Shown: positions 26,161 to 35,514 of the stretch, in pieces
Position numbering within the stretch: the stretch's first letter is position 1
Layout of the letters: every line of letters begins with the position of its first letter
Assembly (NCBI RefSeq): GCF_036250065.1
Contig: NZ_CP109199.1
Span: 1,860,001-1,924,000 of the forward strand
Length of the DNA stretch: 64,000 bases
Direction of reading: 5' to 3'
From: Micromonospora sp. NBC_01699
GTDB taxonomy: Bacteria > Actinomycetota > Actinomycetes > Mycobacteriales > Micromonosporaceae
Notes under the pieces: generated by a model
Seen by the model: only the letters and a program-made list of their open reading frames with translations
Databases searched by the model: none
What the model was told of the DNA's origin: nothing
Program-made: the position numbers and the translations under genes

Positions 26161-27132
26161 ATGCGAGTGGTCCAGGCAGTTCGTTTTGGGGGGCCCGAGG
26201 TGCTGGTTCCAGGCCAGGCTCCGGACCCGGTAGCCGGACCGGGCCAGGTCGTCGTCGACGTGGCGGTGGCGGGCATGACGTTCGTCGAGACGCAGATCCG
26301 GCGTGGCACCGACAGGTGGCATGAACGGCCGCGGTTGCCGTACGTGCCGGGCGGTCTGGTAGCCGGGCGTGTGAGCGCGGTCGGAGCGCAGGTGGATCCG
26401 GCTTGGCTGGGGCGGCGTGTTTTGGCCAGTACGGGAGAGACCGGCGCCTTCGCCGAGCGGGTGGTGGCACTGGTCGGGGACCTGTTTCCGGTGCCGGACG
26501 GCTTGGGGCTGCCGGAGGCCACCGCCCTGTACAGCGACGGCAGCACGGCGCAGGGACTGGCCGAACACGCCAAGATCGGCGCCGGTGACTGGGTTCTCGT
26601 CGAAGCGGCGGCGGGTGGGGTGGGCAGCCTGCTGGTGCAGCTCGCCCGTGCGGCGGGCGCGCGGGTGGTTGGAGCTGCTCGCGGATCGCGGAAGCTCGAT
26701 CTGGTCAGGAAACTGGGCGCCGACGCAGTGGTCGACTACTGCGAACCGGGCTGGACCAAGCTGGTACTCGAAGCAACCGGTGGCATGGGACCGGATGTGG
26801 TGTTCGACGGTGTCGGCGGCCAGATCGGGCGGGCCGCGTTCGAGGTGACGGCCCGCGGTGGCCGTTTCTCGGTACACGGCACCTCCAGCGGTGAGGTCAC
26901 GCTCATCGAGCCCGCCGAGGCGCGTCACAGGGGCGTGGAGGTGATCGGAATCGAGCAGCTATTCGATTTCGGGCCGGAAATCGTGCGGTGGGCGGAGCAG
27001 ATAATTGCCCGGGCGGCGGCGCGAGTCGTCCGGCCGATCATCGGGCAGACCTTCTCGTTGGAGCGTGCCGCCGACGCGCACGCCGCGGTCGAAAACCGCA
27101 CCGCCGTGGGGAAAACCCTGCTGCTGATCTGA
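26161..27132 (+). CDS. NADPH:quinone oxidoreductase, probable SoxR target
   Basis: 323-residue zinc-independent MDR enzyme. Nucleotide motif AAAGGVGS at 149-156, LGADAVVDY, and the C-terminal AHAAVENRTAVGKTLL. ATG at 26161 starts the family-like MRVVQAVRFGGPEVL; earlier in-frame starts would lie over the SoxR-type promoter. In streptomycetes SoxR responds to redox-active metabolites and induces quinone reductases of this kind (established for that group); the same wiring is inferred here. soxR itself is not in the window. Confidence 0.92.
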   Translation: MRVVQAVRFGGPEVLVPGQAPDPVAGPGQVVVDVAVAGMTFVETQIRRGTDRWHERPRLPYVPGGLVAGRVSAVGAQVDPAWLGRRVLASTGETGAFAERVVALVGDLFPVPDGLGLPEATALYSDGSTAQGLAEHAKIGAGDWVLVEAAAGGVGSLLVQLARAAGARVVGAARGSRKLDLVRKLGADAVVDYCEPGWTKLVLEATGGMGPDVVFDGVGGQIGRAAFEVTARGGRFSVHGTSSGEVTLIEPAEARHRGVEVIGIEQLFDFGPEIVRWAEQIIARAAARVVRPIIGQTFSLERAADAHAAVENRTAVGKTLLLI

Positions 27133-27343
27133 GTTCCTGGGAGAACCTGACCACGCCACACCATCCGCCACTGAGGCTCAACGGCCCATGCCACCGCCTA
27201 GCCGGACCGCTCGCTCATCGGCACGACCGGAAGCCCTCGCACCTGACGCGCCACCGCTGATGGCTACCCATCGTGACGGACGATCCGGCGCCGCCGCGCA
27301 CGATCGGCGGCAGAAGAGTAAGTCTCTGGACCGCCCTGCGAGA

Positions 27344-27634
27344 ATGCAAAACATGCCGTACCTCGTCGCCACAGAGCGCCTCGGGTGGCCACCAAGTCGG
27401 CGGTGGGATGCCCTAACTATGTTCTTTGGAGAGGTTCAGACGCGGCTGGAGTACGAGGTCGAACCGGAGAAGCCGACAGCCACCTGCCACCTGCAGGTAC
27501 GCGATACTGACAACGCCCTGTGCGAGTATCCGTGGGAGCTCCTGGTTCTTGTGCCCGGACAGCCTCCGTGGGGTGAGCTCGCGCAGTGGTTGCGCTGCGA
27601 CGAGTGCGAGGACCAGTTCCACCGACGGCCGTGA
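27344..27634 (+). CDS. Small hypothetical protein
   Basis: 96 residues (or 93 from the ATG at 27353): MPYLVATERLGWPP, FFGEVQTRLEYEVEPEKPTA and a C-terminal LRCDECEDQF with a CxxC. No domain recognised. The gap before it (27133-27343) shows no feature; the gap after it (27635-27941) contains the 17-bp motif at 27817. Confidence 0.5.
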   Translation: MQNMPYLVATERLGWPPSRRWDALTMFFGEVQTRLEYEVEPEKPTATCHLQVRDTDNALCEYPWELLVLVPGQPPWGELAQWLRCDECEDQFHRRP

Positions 27635-27816
27635 GCGCGCGTCAACGGCGTGCCCCGGGGGCGTTCTTGCACTCTGGGCACGCATTGGTCGACGGTTACT
27701 GATAGTGCCGGACGGTCAGCGCTACCGCGCCCTGCCTGCGGCAGTTCAGGATGCCGGGCACACGGGACGCCGAACACTGACCGTGACGGCTCGTCGTCTG
27801 GCTGCGCGTACGGACG

Positions 27817-27833
27817 GCGGCATGTGCGGATGC
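27817..27833 (+). repeat. 17-bp interspersed motif, copy b
   Basis: GCGGCATGTGCGGATGC, between two small genes. Confidence 0.7.
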
Positions 27834-27941
27834 TGTTACGGCCAGTCTGGTGGCGAGCCGCGATGGCGCCTTGATCACGGTTGGTTGGAATCACGCCTCG
27901 GTGGGCTGTAGGTCAGGCGCCCGCTGCGGCATGCTTGAGCG

Positions 27942-28439
27942 GTGTCTTCGTCGAGTCGCGTTGCAGTCGAACTGCCGCCGGGCTGGGTCCAGGTGTGGTT
28001 CCGTATGTCCGGTGGGCCGGCGACCGGCTGCGGCATGGGCGCCGAGGCGCTGGCGCCGGACCGGGTCCGGTTGCAGAGTGCGCCGTGGGCCGCGCTGAAC
28101 GCTGCCAAGGGCGACATTTTTCATGTCCAGCGGGGCACGGACGGTCAGCTGTGGGCGCAGGAAAAACTGGAGGCGTCCGGCTTCTGCGCCATCCGGGTGA
28201 TGCTTGCACCCGACGGCCCACTCGGTCCGTTCAAGCCTCCTGTCGACACCATCCTGGACAAGTTCACCGTGTTAGGCATCACGGGCTCCGGCATGTTCGG
28301 GCTCGCCGTGATCGACGTCCCGCCCGACGCCGATCTGTACCTGGTACGCGAACTGCTAGACACGGGCGAGCGCGACGGATGGTGGGATTATGACGAACTG
28401 TGCGTTACCGAGGCGTGGAAGGCGGCGACGTTGCCGTAG
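27942..28439 (+). CDS. DUF4265-like protein
   Basis: 165 residues, GTG start. The layout (VQVWFRMSGGPATGCGMGAE, GDIFHVQRGTDGQLWAQE, SGFCAIRVMLAPDG) resembles DUF4265, small cytoplasmic proteins of unknown role in actinobacteria. No strong ribosome site. A variant of the 17-bp motif follows at 28558-28574 in the gap before the next gene. Confidence 0.72.
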   Translation: MSSSSRVAVELPPGWVQVWFRMSGGPATGCGMGAEALAPDRVRLQSAPWAALNAAKGDIFHVQRGTDGQLWAQEKLEASGFCAIRVMLAPDGPLGPFKPPVDTILDKFTVLGITGSGMFGLAVIDVPPDADLYLVRELLDTGERDGWWDYDELCVTEAWKAATLP

Positions 28440-28632
28440 GTCCGCGTCCCGCTGGCGGGTAAGCCACCGCGCGCTACCTGTCTTCCACCAGACGCATCCA
28501 CGTCGGCACGATTGATGATGACCAGCCTCGCCGCTGCGACGGTTAGCAGCGCGTTCAGCGGCAGATCCGGATGGATGCGATGTGCTAACAAAGCGTATCT
28601 ATGGGCGTTGGAGGTCGGCCGTGTGCAACGCG

Positions 28633-29389
28633 TCACGCCTGCCAGGCGGCGGGGTCGTTGTAGTGGTTCTCGACCCCCTTGCGCAGGACCGCGCGCAGCT
28701 GTGGCAGGTGTTCGGTGTCGGTGGGCAGGTGCAGGCTGTCCAGCAGGGCCAGGACCTCGGCCGAGGCAAGGCTGCCGTAGACGGCGTGATAGCTGCCGAG
28801 CAGGGCGCGGAAGACCGCTGGACGAAGCTCAGCGACAGCAGCGGCGGCCTGATAGACGTCGCGCTTGTCGTTCCAGCCGACCGAACCCGAGTCTTCCAGG
28901 ACGTGGCGGGCGCGCAGGTGCAGCGGACCGGTGGTCAGCTCGTGCAGACGGCCAGCCGCTGCGAGACGGCGCACATCATCGCCGAGCAGCGCGTCGAAGG
29001 CGGTCCCAGCGGTGTGCCCCACAAACCAGTACGTCTGCAAGTGCAACCGCAGGTGCTCGATCGGCTCGGGGACTGCCATCCGGGCGCGGAAGCCGGCCCA
29101 GAAGGCGTCGGCGACCGCCGGGTCGGCGTTGTCGCAGACGTAGGCGTTTCAAATGGGTCAGCACCTCGAAGGCGCAGGTCAGGTCTAGCAGTCCGAGCGC
29201 CGTGTGCACGCGTTGGACGGCAGCCAGGCCCGCGTCGGCAGTGATCTCGAATGCCGTGTGGAAGGCCACGTCCTCGTCCGACATCTCCTCTGGGGGTGTG
29301 CCGCCCCACCTCCACCGATTGGGCCCGATCGGCGTGAGCCCATATTCAGCCAGGTATCGCAAGGCCAAGTCGGTATCCGTCGCACTCAC
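28633..29389 (-). pseudogene. Hypothetical protein, one frameshift
   Basis: Two frames make one protein of about 251 residues: an N-terminal part (SATDTDLALRYLAEYGLTPI, GTPPEEMSDEDVAFHTAFEI) and a C-terminal part (MAVPEPIEHLRLHLQTYW, HLPQLRAVLRKGVENHY). They meet at an AAA run (TTT at 29147-29149); removing one A restores HLNAYVCDN continuity. GTG start. No family recognised. The 460 bp beyond it (29390-29851) show no gene. Confidence 0.6.
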
Positions 29390-29851
29390 CCGCGGCAGTG
29401 TGCCCGGCGGGAGCTCGGATGTCCACGCGATTGCATGGACACTTCTTGCCCGAGGTCTGGACGGCGGTCCAGCCGACCAACTAAAGCAGTACGCGCTCGA
29501 CCCGAACCTGAGACGCCCGGAAATCGTATTAGTCAGCTCGATCCCAACGAGAAGCGCACGGAGCGTCACGGCCATACCGGACTCCACGCTCGGTCGGCGG
29601 CAGATCCGTACACTCGATCTTGGCAGAGCCGATCGATCGGACTTCTGCCGGCGTACGGACTCACACGCATGGGTGCATGTGTGGATGGCGGCGGCGGTCA
29701 GCTGGTGCCGGGCGGGGGTCGGACAGGAGTCGGCCGAACGTCTGAGGTGTGAGGTGCTGGGCAAGCGTGTTCACGGCGGGCCACCGAGCGCAACGGATCG
29801 GGGTCTGCGACTGAGATAGCTGAGCTTATGTGGTGGCCTCGTTTCGACCGT

Positions 29852-31381
29852 CTATCGTGCGTGATTGTTCAGAATGTGGAGCATCTGTTGAACCGGTAGG
29901 GCCGGGTTGGCTGCCGCGTACTCGGCTAGGTCTGGGTCGTCGAGCAGGGCCATGATCCGGTTCATTGGAAGGCGTGGGCAGTTGGCCACCGCTTGCCGTA
30001 CGGCGATCGCCGGATCGGTGGACATGCGGTCGACAAGTCGCGGGTCGGCGTGTGGGTCGAGGGCGACCAGGCGTCGTACTGCTGGATCGGGATGGGTGGC
30101 GAACCGGGCCAGTCCCGTGATGGGAAAGTATGGCAGCGAGCTGAGGCGGTCCCGGCCGCAGCCGTCGTACTCAAGGAAGCAGCGCAGCAACAGCGTCGGT
30201 GGCGCCTTGGGATGGTTCTGGGCGAGCAGCACCCTGACGCCGAGGTCGCTGTCCGCAGCGAGGGCGGGGATCAGGGGCGCGGGGAGTTCCGGATGACGGG
30301 CCGCGCGGCGACGCAGTAGCGGATTGACGGACCTCGCCCACCGCAGCGCGTCGCCGAGACGCGGCACCGACTCGTCCGCCAGGTAGTGGACCGCGGAGCG
30401 GCACCCGATTCGAGCGCTGTAGTGCCCGTCGCCTGGAACCGTCGTGATGTCGATGCTGATGCCGGAACGTTGCTGTTCGGTGAGGCTGGGATGAATGGAG
30501 ACGGCGGTGCGGACCTCGGCAGTCGGGTCGGCGGCGAGCCTGAGCAGTTGCTCGTTGGTCAGGTCGGCACGAGTGGCGACTTCCCGGCGGACTTCGGCAG
30601 CGGGGTGGCCTAGTAACGTCTCAACAACGTCGGGCGAGGTTGACGGGTTAGTGGCAACGAAGTGCAGCGCTTCCACGTCACCGCTGGCCAGCACCTGGTC
30701 CATCAGGGCTCGGGAAAGGGGTCGCTGCAGCACCCACCAATACGCATGGCAATGCTCGGTGGGCAGGTCTGCGGGCAGCATGATCCGCCGCTGTTCCGCC
30801 CGGGCCTTCTTTGCAGTCGCTCGGACCTCGGGAACCGGGTCCCGGAGCAGTGTCTCCCGTGATGAATCGTCCAACCGGTCCAGAGAGCCAGCGGCGAACT
30901 GGCGTATCCCGGGCTGTGGGTGCCCGGCTGCCAGCAGGAACAGTCGTCGCTCATGTTGCATCGCGTCGAACAGTTCCCCGATTAGTTCCTCGCTGGTGAA
31001 CGGCACCTCGGCAGGTAGCTCGTCGAGCGCGGTCAGCAACCGCACCAACACGTCATCGGGAAGTGGCTGCTGCCCGGGACGCCCGAACGCCCGAATCCAC
31101 ACTTGCCACTCCGGGTCGTCCAACAATCTGGCACGGGTTTGCGGAGCAACCTCGGGATGTTCGGCCAGCGTGACACGAACTGCGCGGGACGGATGACGTG
31201 CCATGGCATCCTGAACCGGCATCGGCAACTGAACCCGGTGCCGCAGCCCCTCGCACGCCTGCTCCGGCCACACCTGGACCAGTTGAAGCAGCACATCCAG
31301 CGGTATCGCCGGATTCCTGGCCAGGCCGCGCAACAGCGGAGTCGAGGTTGGATCAGGATCCGTCGACGAAGCAGCGATCAT
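29852..31381 (-). CDS. HEAT/LRV-type helical repeat protein
   Basis: 509 residues built almost wholly of about 24-residue helical repeats with the pattern LARNPAIPLDVLLQL / MARHPSRAVRVTLAEHPEV / LGHPAAEVRREVATRADLT / LAADPTAEVRTAVSIHPSLT / FATHPDPAVRRLVALDPHAD. This resembles leucine-rich-repeat-variant or HEAT proteins that act as binding scaffolds. No signal peptide or enzyme domain. Start 31381 is chosen as the first ATG before the repeats; an upstream start to 31426 is possible. Confidence 0.8.
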   Translation of the reverse strand: MIAASSTDPDPTSTPLLRGLARNPAIPLDVLLQLVQVWPEQACEGLRHRVQLPMPVQDAMARHPSRAVRVTLAEHPEVAPQTRARLLDDPEWQVWIRAFGRPGQQPLPDDVLVRLLTALDELPAEVPFTSEELIGELFDAMQHERRLFLLAAGHPQPGIRQFAAGSLDRLDDSSRETLLRDPVPEVRATAKKARAEQRRIMLPADLPTEHCHAYWWVLQRPLSRALMDQVLASGDVEALHFVATNPSTSPDVVETLLGHPAAEVRREVATRADLTNEQLLRLAADPTAEVRTAVSIHPSLTEQQRSGISIDITTVPGDGHYSARIGCRSAVHYLADESVPRLGDALRWARSVNPLLRRRAARHPELPAPLIPALAADSDLGVRVLLAQNHPKAPPTLLLRCFLEYDGCGRDRLSSLPYFPITGLARFATHPDPAVRRLVALDPHADPRLVDRMSTDPAIAVRQAVANCPRLPMNRIMALLDDPDLAEYAAANPALPVQQMLHILNNHAR

Positions 31382-31503
31382 GGGCCGAACCCTAACGTCA
31401 CCCGAGGGCCAACGACATCCGCTCATTGGCAGTTCCGGTCATCTTGGAGGTGCGATAGGCGGCCCGTCGCCGGTGGTCCGATGGCTCGTTCGGCGTAGAT
31501 GTA

Positions 31504-31945
31504 GGGGAGCAGATTGGGAGCAGCGGGGCGCTCCCAACGGCGCTGAACGGCGCTCAACGCGGTTGAGATGCGTAAATCCGCTCCGCGTAACCTGCGGGTG
31601 CTCGGGTTGTTCCAGGTCACGGCGTCGGGGACCGTTCCTTGACATGAAGAGTGCAACGACGCTGAACAGACGTCAACCGCTCTCTATCTTGCCTGACAGA
31701 GTCAGGCGCGGGGGAAAGTGCGGTAACGGGCACTCGTCCTGCTGAACGTTTCCTTGGGAGCAGATTTGGGAGCAGGGGTTACGACCTGCCTCGACACGCA
31801 TGGCTTCGGAAGAGTGCTCCGCTCCGGCGCCTGGTATGGGTGCTGGCCAGGGTCGATGTGGAGCTTGACCTCTTCTCGAAGTCGGAGGCGGTCACCGCGC
31901 GGCGCGTGTCCTGGTCCTGATCTCTTCCCAAGGTCGGAAGTGCTC
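31504..31945 (+). repeat. Long dispersed repeat, copy A
   Basis: About 440 bp shared with 33715-34206 and 39351-39802. Landmarks in order: GGGAGCAGATTGGGAGCAG, an inverted CTCCCAA, GCGCTGAACGGCG, GACCGTTCCTTGACATGAAG, CTCTCTATCT, CTGCTGAACGTTT, TTGGGAGCAGATTTGGGAG, then CCTCTTC...GTCGGA boxes. No convincing gene inside. The paired GGGAGCAG repeats look like integrase arm sites (inference). Confidence 0.85.
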
Positions 31946-32035
31946 GGGCTCGCACATGTACACGGTCGCCGGGCCGCTTCACCCTCGCTGCGGCAGAAGG
32001 GGATCGGTGGGTTGTTGGGTGGTGAGTTTCTCGGG

Positions 32036-32929
32036 TTAGGAGCAGTCGAATCGGTGGTCGTAGGGGCGGTTTGGACAGGATGTGCAGACGAAGACGTAGA
32101 TTCCTCCGGCGTCGCCGAGCATGAGACCGGTGGGGTTCTGCAGCGCCCGCCACGGGTGGTCATTGGGGCTGTCGAAGTTCCATCCGGTCATGGCGTGACG
32201 GTTCTCGAGTGGGGGCCAGCGGTGCTCGTCGCCTCGGCTGAATTCCCAGCTGGCGATGGTGAGCAGGTGCTCCATTTGGATGCCGCAGTCGCAGATCGGC
32301 CAGTCGGGTGACTGGGTCCAGCCCGGGTAGCCGCCGGTCTTGATGCCGGAGGCGACTGCCAGGTCGGTGTCGTACTGCCAGCCGGTGTCGGCCTCGACAC
32401 GGACTAGCGTGTTCCGGATTTGGGACCACACCTCTTCCGGTAGGTCGTAGGAGGGGTACTCGACTACCTGCTCGGGATCGATGGCACAGGGGTCGGGGAC
32501 GTACCGGGTGTCGGCGTCGGGGTGCGGGTTCGGCATCGCCGCCAGCCGGGGCCCGATCGTCGACCGCCGTCGCCAACGCAACCGAGGGACAGGAGCACTG
32601 GAGGGATAATGGTCGAAGGGGCACCACAGCACCTGCAGCACGTCCGAGCCTTCTGGGAACGGCAGGTCGGGGATATCTTCGGCAAAGAGTTGTAGGACGG
32701 GAACGAGGGGCATCGGGGTGTCGGCCGGGTGCTCGTCCAGACCCGCGTCGTCACAGGTCGGCCATGGTTCGTCCGTTGGCCACAGTAGCGGACCGCCTAC
32801 CGAGCCGTGGTCGACAGAGGGCGAGCCCTTACGCGGATGCAGTCGAGTGGTGATCCGCTTAAACGCAGCCAGCTGCGGGAAGACCGCGTCCATGTCGATC
32901 GGTGCCAGCGCGGTGGTGTACACGACCAA
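32036..32929 (-). CDS. YwqG/DUF1963-like protein
   Basis: 297 residues, TTG (32929) or GTG (32923) start. The early block GGPLLWPTDEPWPTCDD, VPVLQLFAEDIPDLPFPEG and VLQVLWCPFDH follow the pattern of the YwqG-like DUF1963 fold; later come CDCG and a C-terminal CTSC that might bind a metal. Function unknown. It and the kinase at 32983 lie in one block bracketed by long repeats A and B. Confidence 0.75.
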   Translation of the reverse strand: MVVYTTALAPIDMDAVFPQLAAFKRITTRLHPRKGSPSVDHGSVGGPLLWPTDEPWPTCDDAGLDEHPADTPMPLVPVLQLFAEDIPDLPFPEGSDVLQVLWCPFDHYPSSAPVPRLRWRRRSTIGPRLAAMPNPHPDADTRYVPDPCAIDPEQVVEYPSYDLPEEVWSQIRNTLVRVEADTGWQYDTDLAVASGIKTGGYPGWTQSPDWPICDCGIQMEHLLTIASWEFSRGDEHRWPPLENRHAMTGWNFDSPNDHPWRALQNPTGLMLGDAGGIYVFVCTSCPNRPYDHRFDCS

Positions 32930-32982
32930 GATCGTACGGCGCGCAGTTTCAGCGACGCGCGCATCGCGGCATGGGCGGGCAG

Positions 32983-33546
32983 TCAGTTTTCACGACGACG
33001 GAGCCGGTCGAATGCCTTTGGCGACGGGACCGCGCCGAGCGCATCCGCGATCGCGGTTGCGCAGGCGTCGGGGCCGGTGCTTGTGGTGTCTACGGCGATG
33101 TCGAACTCGCCGTGCGCGTAGACCCTGGCCTGAGTACGGGCGAGACCGGCGGGCCGGTCCCCGCGCTGCCGCTCGCGCCGGTCCAGTTCCACTTGGGCGC
33201 AGCGAACCTCGACGAGGGTGACGTCGTATCCCTCCAAGACATCGAGCAGGTCCTCCACGCGCCACTGCTCGCTCAGTGGATAGTCCATGATGACGTCGTT
33301 CCCTGCGGAGGCGAGCGCGGCCACGGCTCGGTGATAGCCGAGACGAGTCCTTTTCAGCATCTTGCCGACCTCCGTGTCATCGAGTACACGGGTGTGAACG
33401 GTGGAGCGCATGGCACCGACCGCGTCGATGGGAACGAGGAACCAGGGGTCGGGCAGGAGTGGCAGGAGTGCCCGACCGATGCTGCTCTTGCCGGAACTTG
33501 AGGCGCCGTTGAGCAGGATGATCCGGCCCCTCTGCTCTGGCATCAC
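32983..33546 (-). CDS. Chloramphenicol phosphotransferase-like P-loop kinase
   Basis: 187 residues. Walker A GASSSGKSS at 14-22; Asp41 in VPIDAVGAM aligns with the catalytic Asp of the CPT family; LDRRERQRGDRPAGLA matches the lid arginines. CPT of Streptomyces venezuelae phosphorylates chloramphenicol; this homologue may use another hydroxylated substrate. The GDRPxGLA segment is a family hallmark. Same strand as the upstream-block DUF1963-like gene, 53 bp before it. Confidence 0.88.
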   Translation of the reverse strand: MMPEQRGRIILLNGASSSGKSSIGRALLPLLPDPWFLVPIDAVGAMRSTVHTRVLDDTEVGKMLKRTRLGYHRAVAALASAGNDVIMDYPLSEQWRVEDLLDVLEGYDVTLVEVRCAQVELDRRERQRGDRPAGLARTQARVYAHGEFDIAVDTTSTGPDACATAIADALGAVPSPKAFDRLRRREN

Positions 33547-33629
33547 ACCGAGACCCTAGCGTCGCGGGCGCATCGGCACGGGCGGCGCCGCCTGATCATC
33601 AGGCTGTGGCGCTACCCCAGGCGCGGATC

Positions 33630-33646
33630 GCGGCATGAGCGGATAT
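33630..33646 (+). repeat. 17-bp interspersed motif, copy c
   Basis: GCGGCATGAGCGGATAT; identical to copy e at 37904. It lies between the kinase start and repeat B. Confidence 0.7.
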
Positions 33647-33714
33647 GTGGGGCCCGCCTATCCTCGTTGGCGTCTGCGCCATGATGGCTGTCGCCGACGT
33701 AGCCACCGAAGGGG

Positions 33715-34206
33715 GGCGTTGGGTAGCAGTTTGGGAGCAGCGGGGCGCGCCCAAGGGTGCTGAACGGCGTTCAACCTGGTTGAGTTGCTGTGATCGTCCC
33801 GGCGTCTACCAGGGGCGGCGACATCCATGCTGGTCAGAGGGTCGCGGACCGTTCCTTGACATGAAGAGTGCAACGGCGCTGTTCGGACCTCAACCGTTCT
33901 CTATCTCTCCTGATGGAGTCAGGTGCGGGAGAGCCGTTTGTAAGGACCTGCTGGCCTGCTGAACGTTTAGTTGGGAGCAGAACTGGGAGTAGGCGCCGAG
34001 TTGATCTCTGTTGCCTTCGATTCGAAGGTGTATGTCAACGTCGTTTTCTGATCAAGGCGCTGGTCAGGTGCGATGCGGGGAGCTGACCTCTTCCGAAACC
34101 CGGAAGCGGTCACCGCCCGGTCCGTGTCGTGGTCGGGACCTCTTCCCGAAGTCGGAAGCGGTCACCGCGCGGCGCGTGTCCTGGTCCTGACCTCTTCTCA
34201 GGGTCA
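33715..34206 (+). repeat. Long dispersed repeat, copy B
   Basis: Second copy of the repeat at 31504, with an expanded 3' part: the CCTCTTCC...CGGAAGCGGTCACCGC box occurs twice (34084 and 34140). Its right edge supplies the final codon and stop of the mosaic gene at 34204. Confidence 0.85.
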
Positions 34207-35514
34207 GAAACGTTTACGAGCGGTGGCGCGCCGCAAGGGTGATCTCTTTCCAACCCAGGGGGCGTTCGCTGTAGGCACGTTGATTAGCGTGACATCGTTG
34301 GGGCGTGGGAGCTTGGTGTCAACGCGCGGCTCGGACGGCCTGCTTGCGCGCCTCCAGGAAGCCTCGCTCGGTCCCGCGTACCAGGGGTATTCGCTGACGT
34401 GTGGTCCGATTGCGGCGAAGTGTTCGGCTGCCTCGGCGTGACGCCGGGCCTTCGTCATGGCCCTGGCGAGCACCGACCGGGCTTTCATCGCGAGGGCGCG
34501 GCTCGGCTGGCCTGGGCCCAGCCACTGGCGTACGGCGGTGTCGATGTCCCTGCGGACCTGGTCGCTGGCCCACATCGCGGTGGCTTTCAGCTCGCCTGCG
34601 GTCTGGTTGAGCGCGGTCTCCTTGAGTTCCCACTCGAAATGCGCCTGCAGCGGCAGGAGAGCCAGTGGTGAGCCGGCGGGTGCGGTGACCCGCCGCCGGG
34701 TGTCCTCGGTCTCCGGAGCTACGTGCACCAGCAGCAGGAACAGGCGGCGGGCCAGCTCCTGCTGCGGCCGGGTCAGCGAGGCGAAGACCGACTCGGCGGT
34801 ATCGGAGACGGCGCCGGTGATCCCGCCGATCTGCCGATAACCGCCGATGGTCATCCGGCCGCCGCCCCGCGACCAGGTGGCGAGCAGCGCGTGGGACAGC
34901 AGCGGAAGCGAGCCGGAGCCTGGGGCGGTGTCGCGCAGTAGCACCTCGACTAAACCTTCTTCGACCTGGGCGCGGGCGCGGCGGGCGGGCTCGACGATCA
35001 CCTCGCGGAGTTTGTCCTCGGTCATCGGCCCGATCGTCAGCTGCCGGGAGCGGGCGGTGGCCAGCCACAACAGCTTCCAGGCCAGTGAGAGTTCGGCGGT
35101 CGCGGCCAGTAGTGGCACGTCGACGTCGGGCAGTACCAGTACGTGGGGCGGGAGGGGTAGTCGTTCGCCGAAGACGATGTCGACCTGCACGCTGCCGTCG
35201 GGGGCCTCCGCTGTACTGAACGGGATGACGAGCCGACGTCCGTCAGCACGCTCGTACGTCCAGATGGCCGACTCGGTCAGCCGCTCCGGCCGCAGGCCCG
35301 CGCCCGGGATGGCGGTGAGCGCGGCAACGATGTCTCCGAACAGGGTTCGTGCTTCGGTGCTGTCGCTGGTGATGGTGTGCGGGGTGACGACGAAGTCGAG
35401 GTCGCCCGGCTCGCGTGCGGCCTCACCGACCCAGGCCGTCATCGTGACGCTACCCCGCAACACGAGATGCTCGGCCCACTTGGTCCCGGCGATGACGGTG
35501 AGGACATGGTTCAT
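34204..35514 (-). CDS. Mosaic ORF: AbiEii-like nucleotidyltransferase fused to STAND fragments
   Basis: 436 codons from at least three sources. Residues 1-155 resemble AbiEii/AbiGii-type nucleotidyltransferases: RGSVTM (GS at 21-22), DLD at 38-40, third Asp in VDIVF. Residues 158-280 are a slice of an actinobacterial STAND NTPase (GPMTEDKLREVIVEPARRA, SLPLLSHALLATW). Residues about 300-382 look like a STAND/TPR C-terminus, after which a shift scrambles it. The C-terminus runs into repeat B. The transferase lacks its normal second half, so activity is doubtful. Confidence 0.72.
   Translation of the reverse strand: MNHVLTVIAGTKWAEHLVLRGSVTMTAWVGEAAREPGDLDFVVTPHTITSDSTEARTLFGDIVAALTAIPGAGLRPERLTESAIWTYERADGRRLVIPFSTAEAPDGSVQVDIVFGERLPLPPHVLVLPDVDVPLLAATAELSLAWKLLWLATARSRQLTIGPMTEDKLREVIVEPARRARAQVEEGLVEVLLRDTAPGSGSLPLLSHALLATWSRGGGRMTIGGYRQIGGITGAVSDTAESVFASLTRPQQELARRLFLLLVHVAPETEDTRRRVTAPAGSPLALLPLQAHFEWELKETALNQTAGELKATAMWASDQVRRDIDTAVRQWLGPGQPSRALAMKARSVLARAMTKARRHAEAAEHFAAIGPHVSEYPWYAGPSEASWRRASRPSEPRVDTKLPRPNDVTLINVPTANAPWVGKRSPLRRATARKRF

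Noticed and set aside
28512-29819. 435-codon plus-strand frame
   Set aside because: Arg-rich, antisense to the hypothetical gene at 28633-29389, without recognisable domains.
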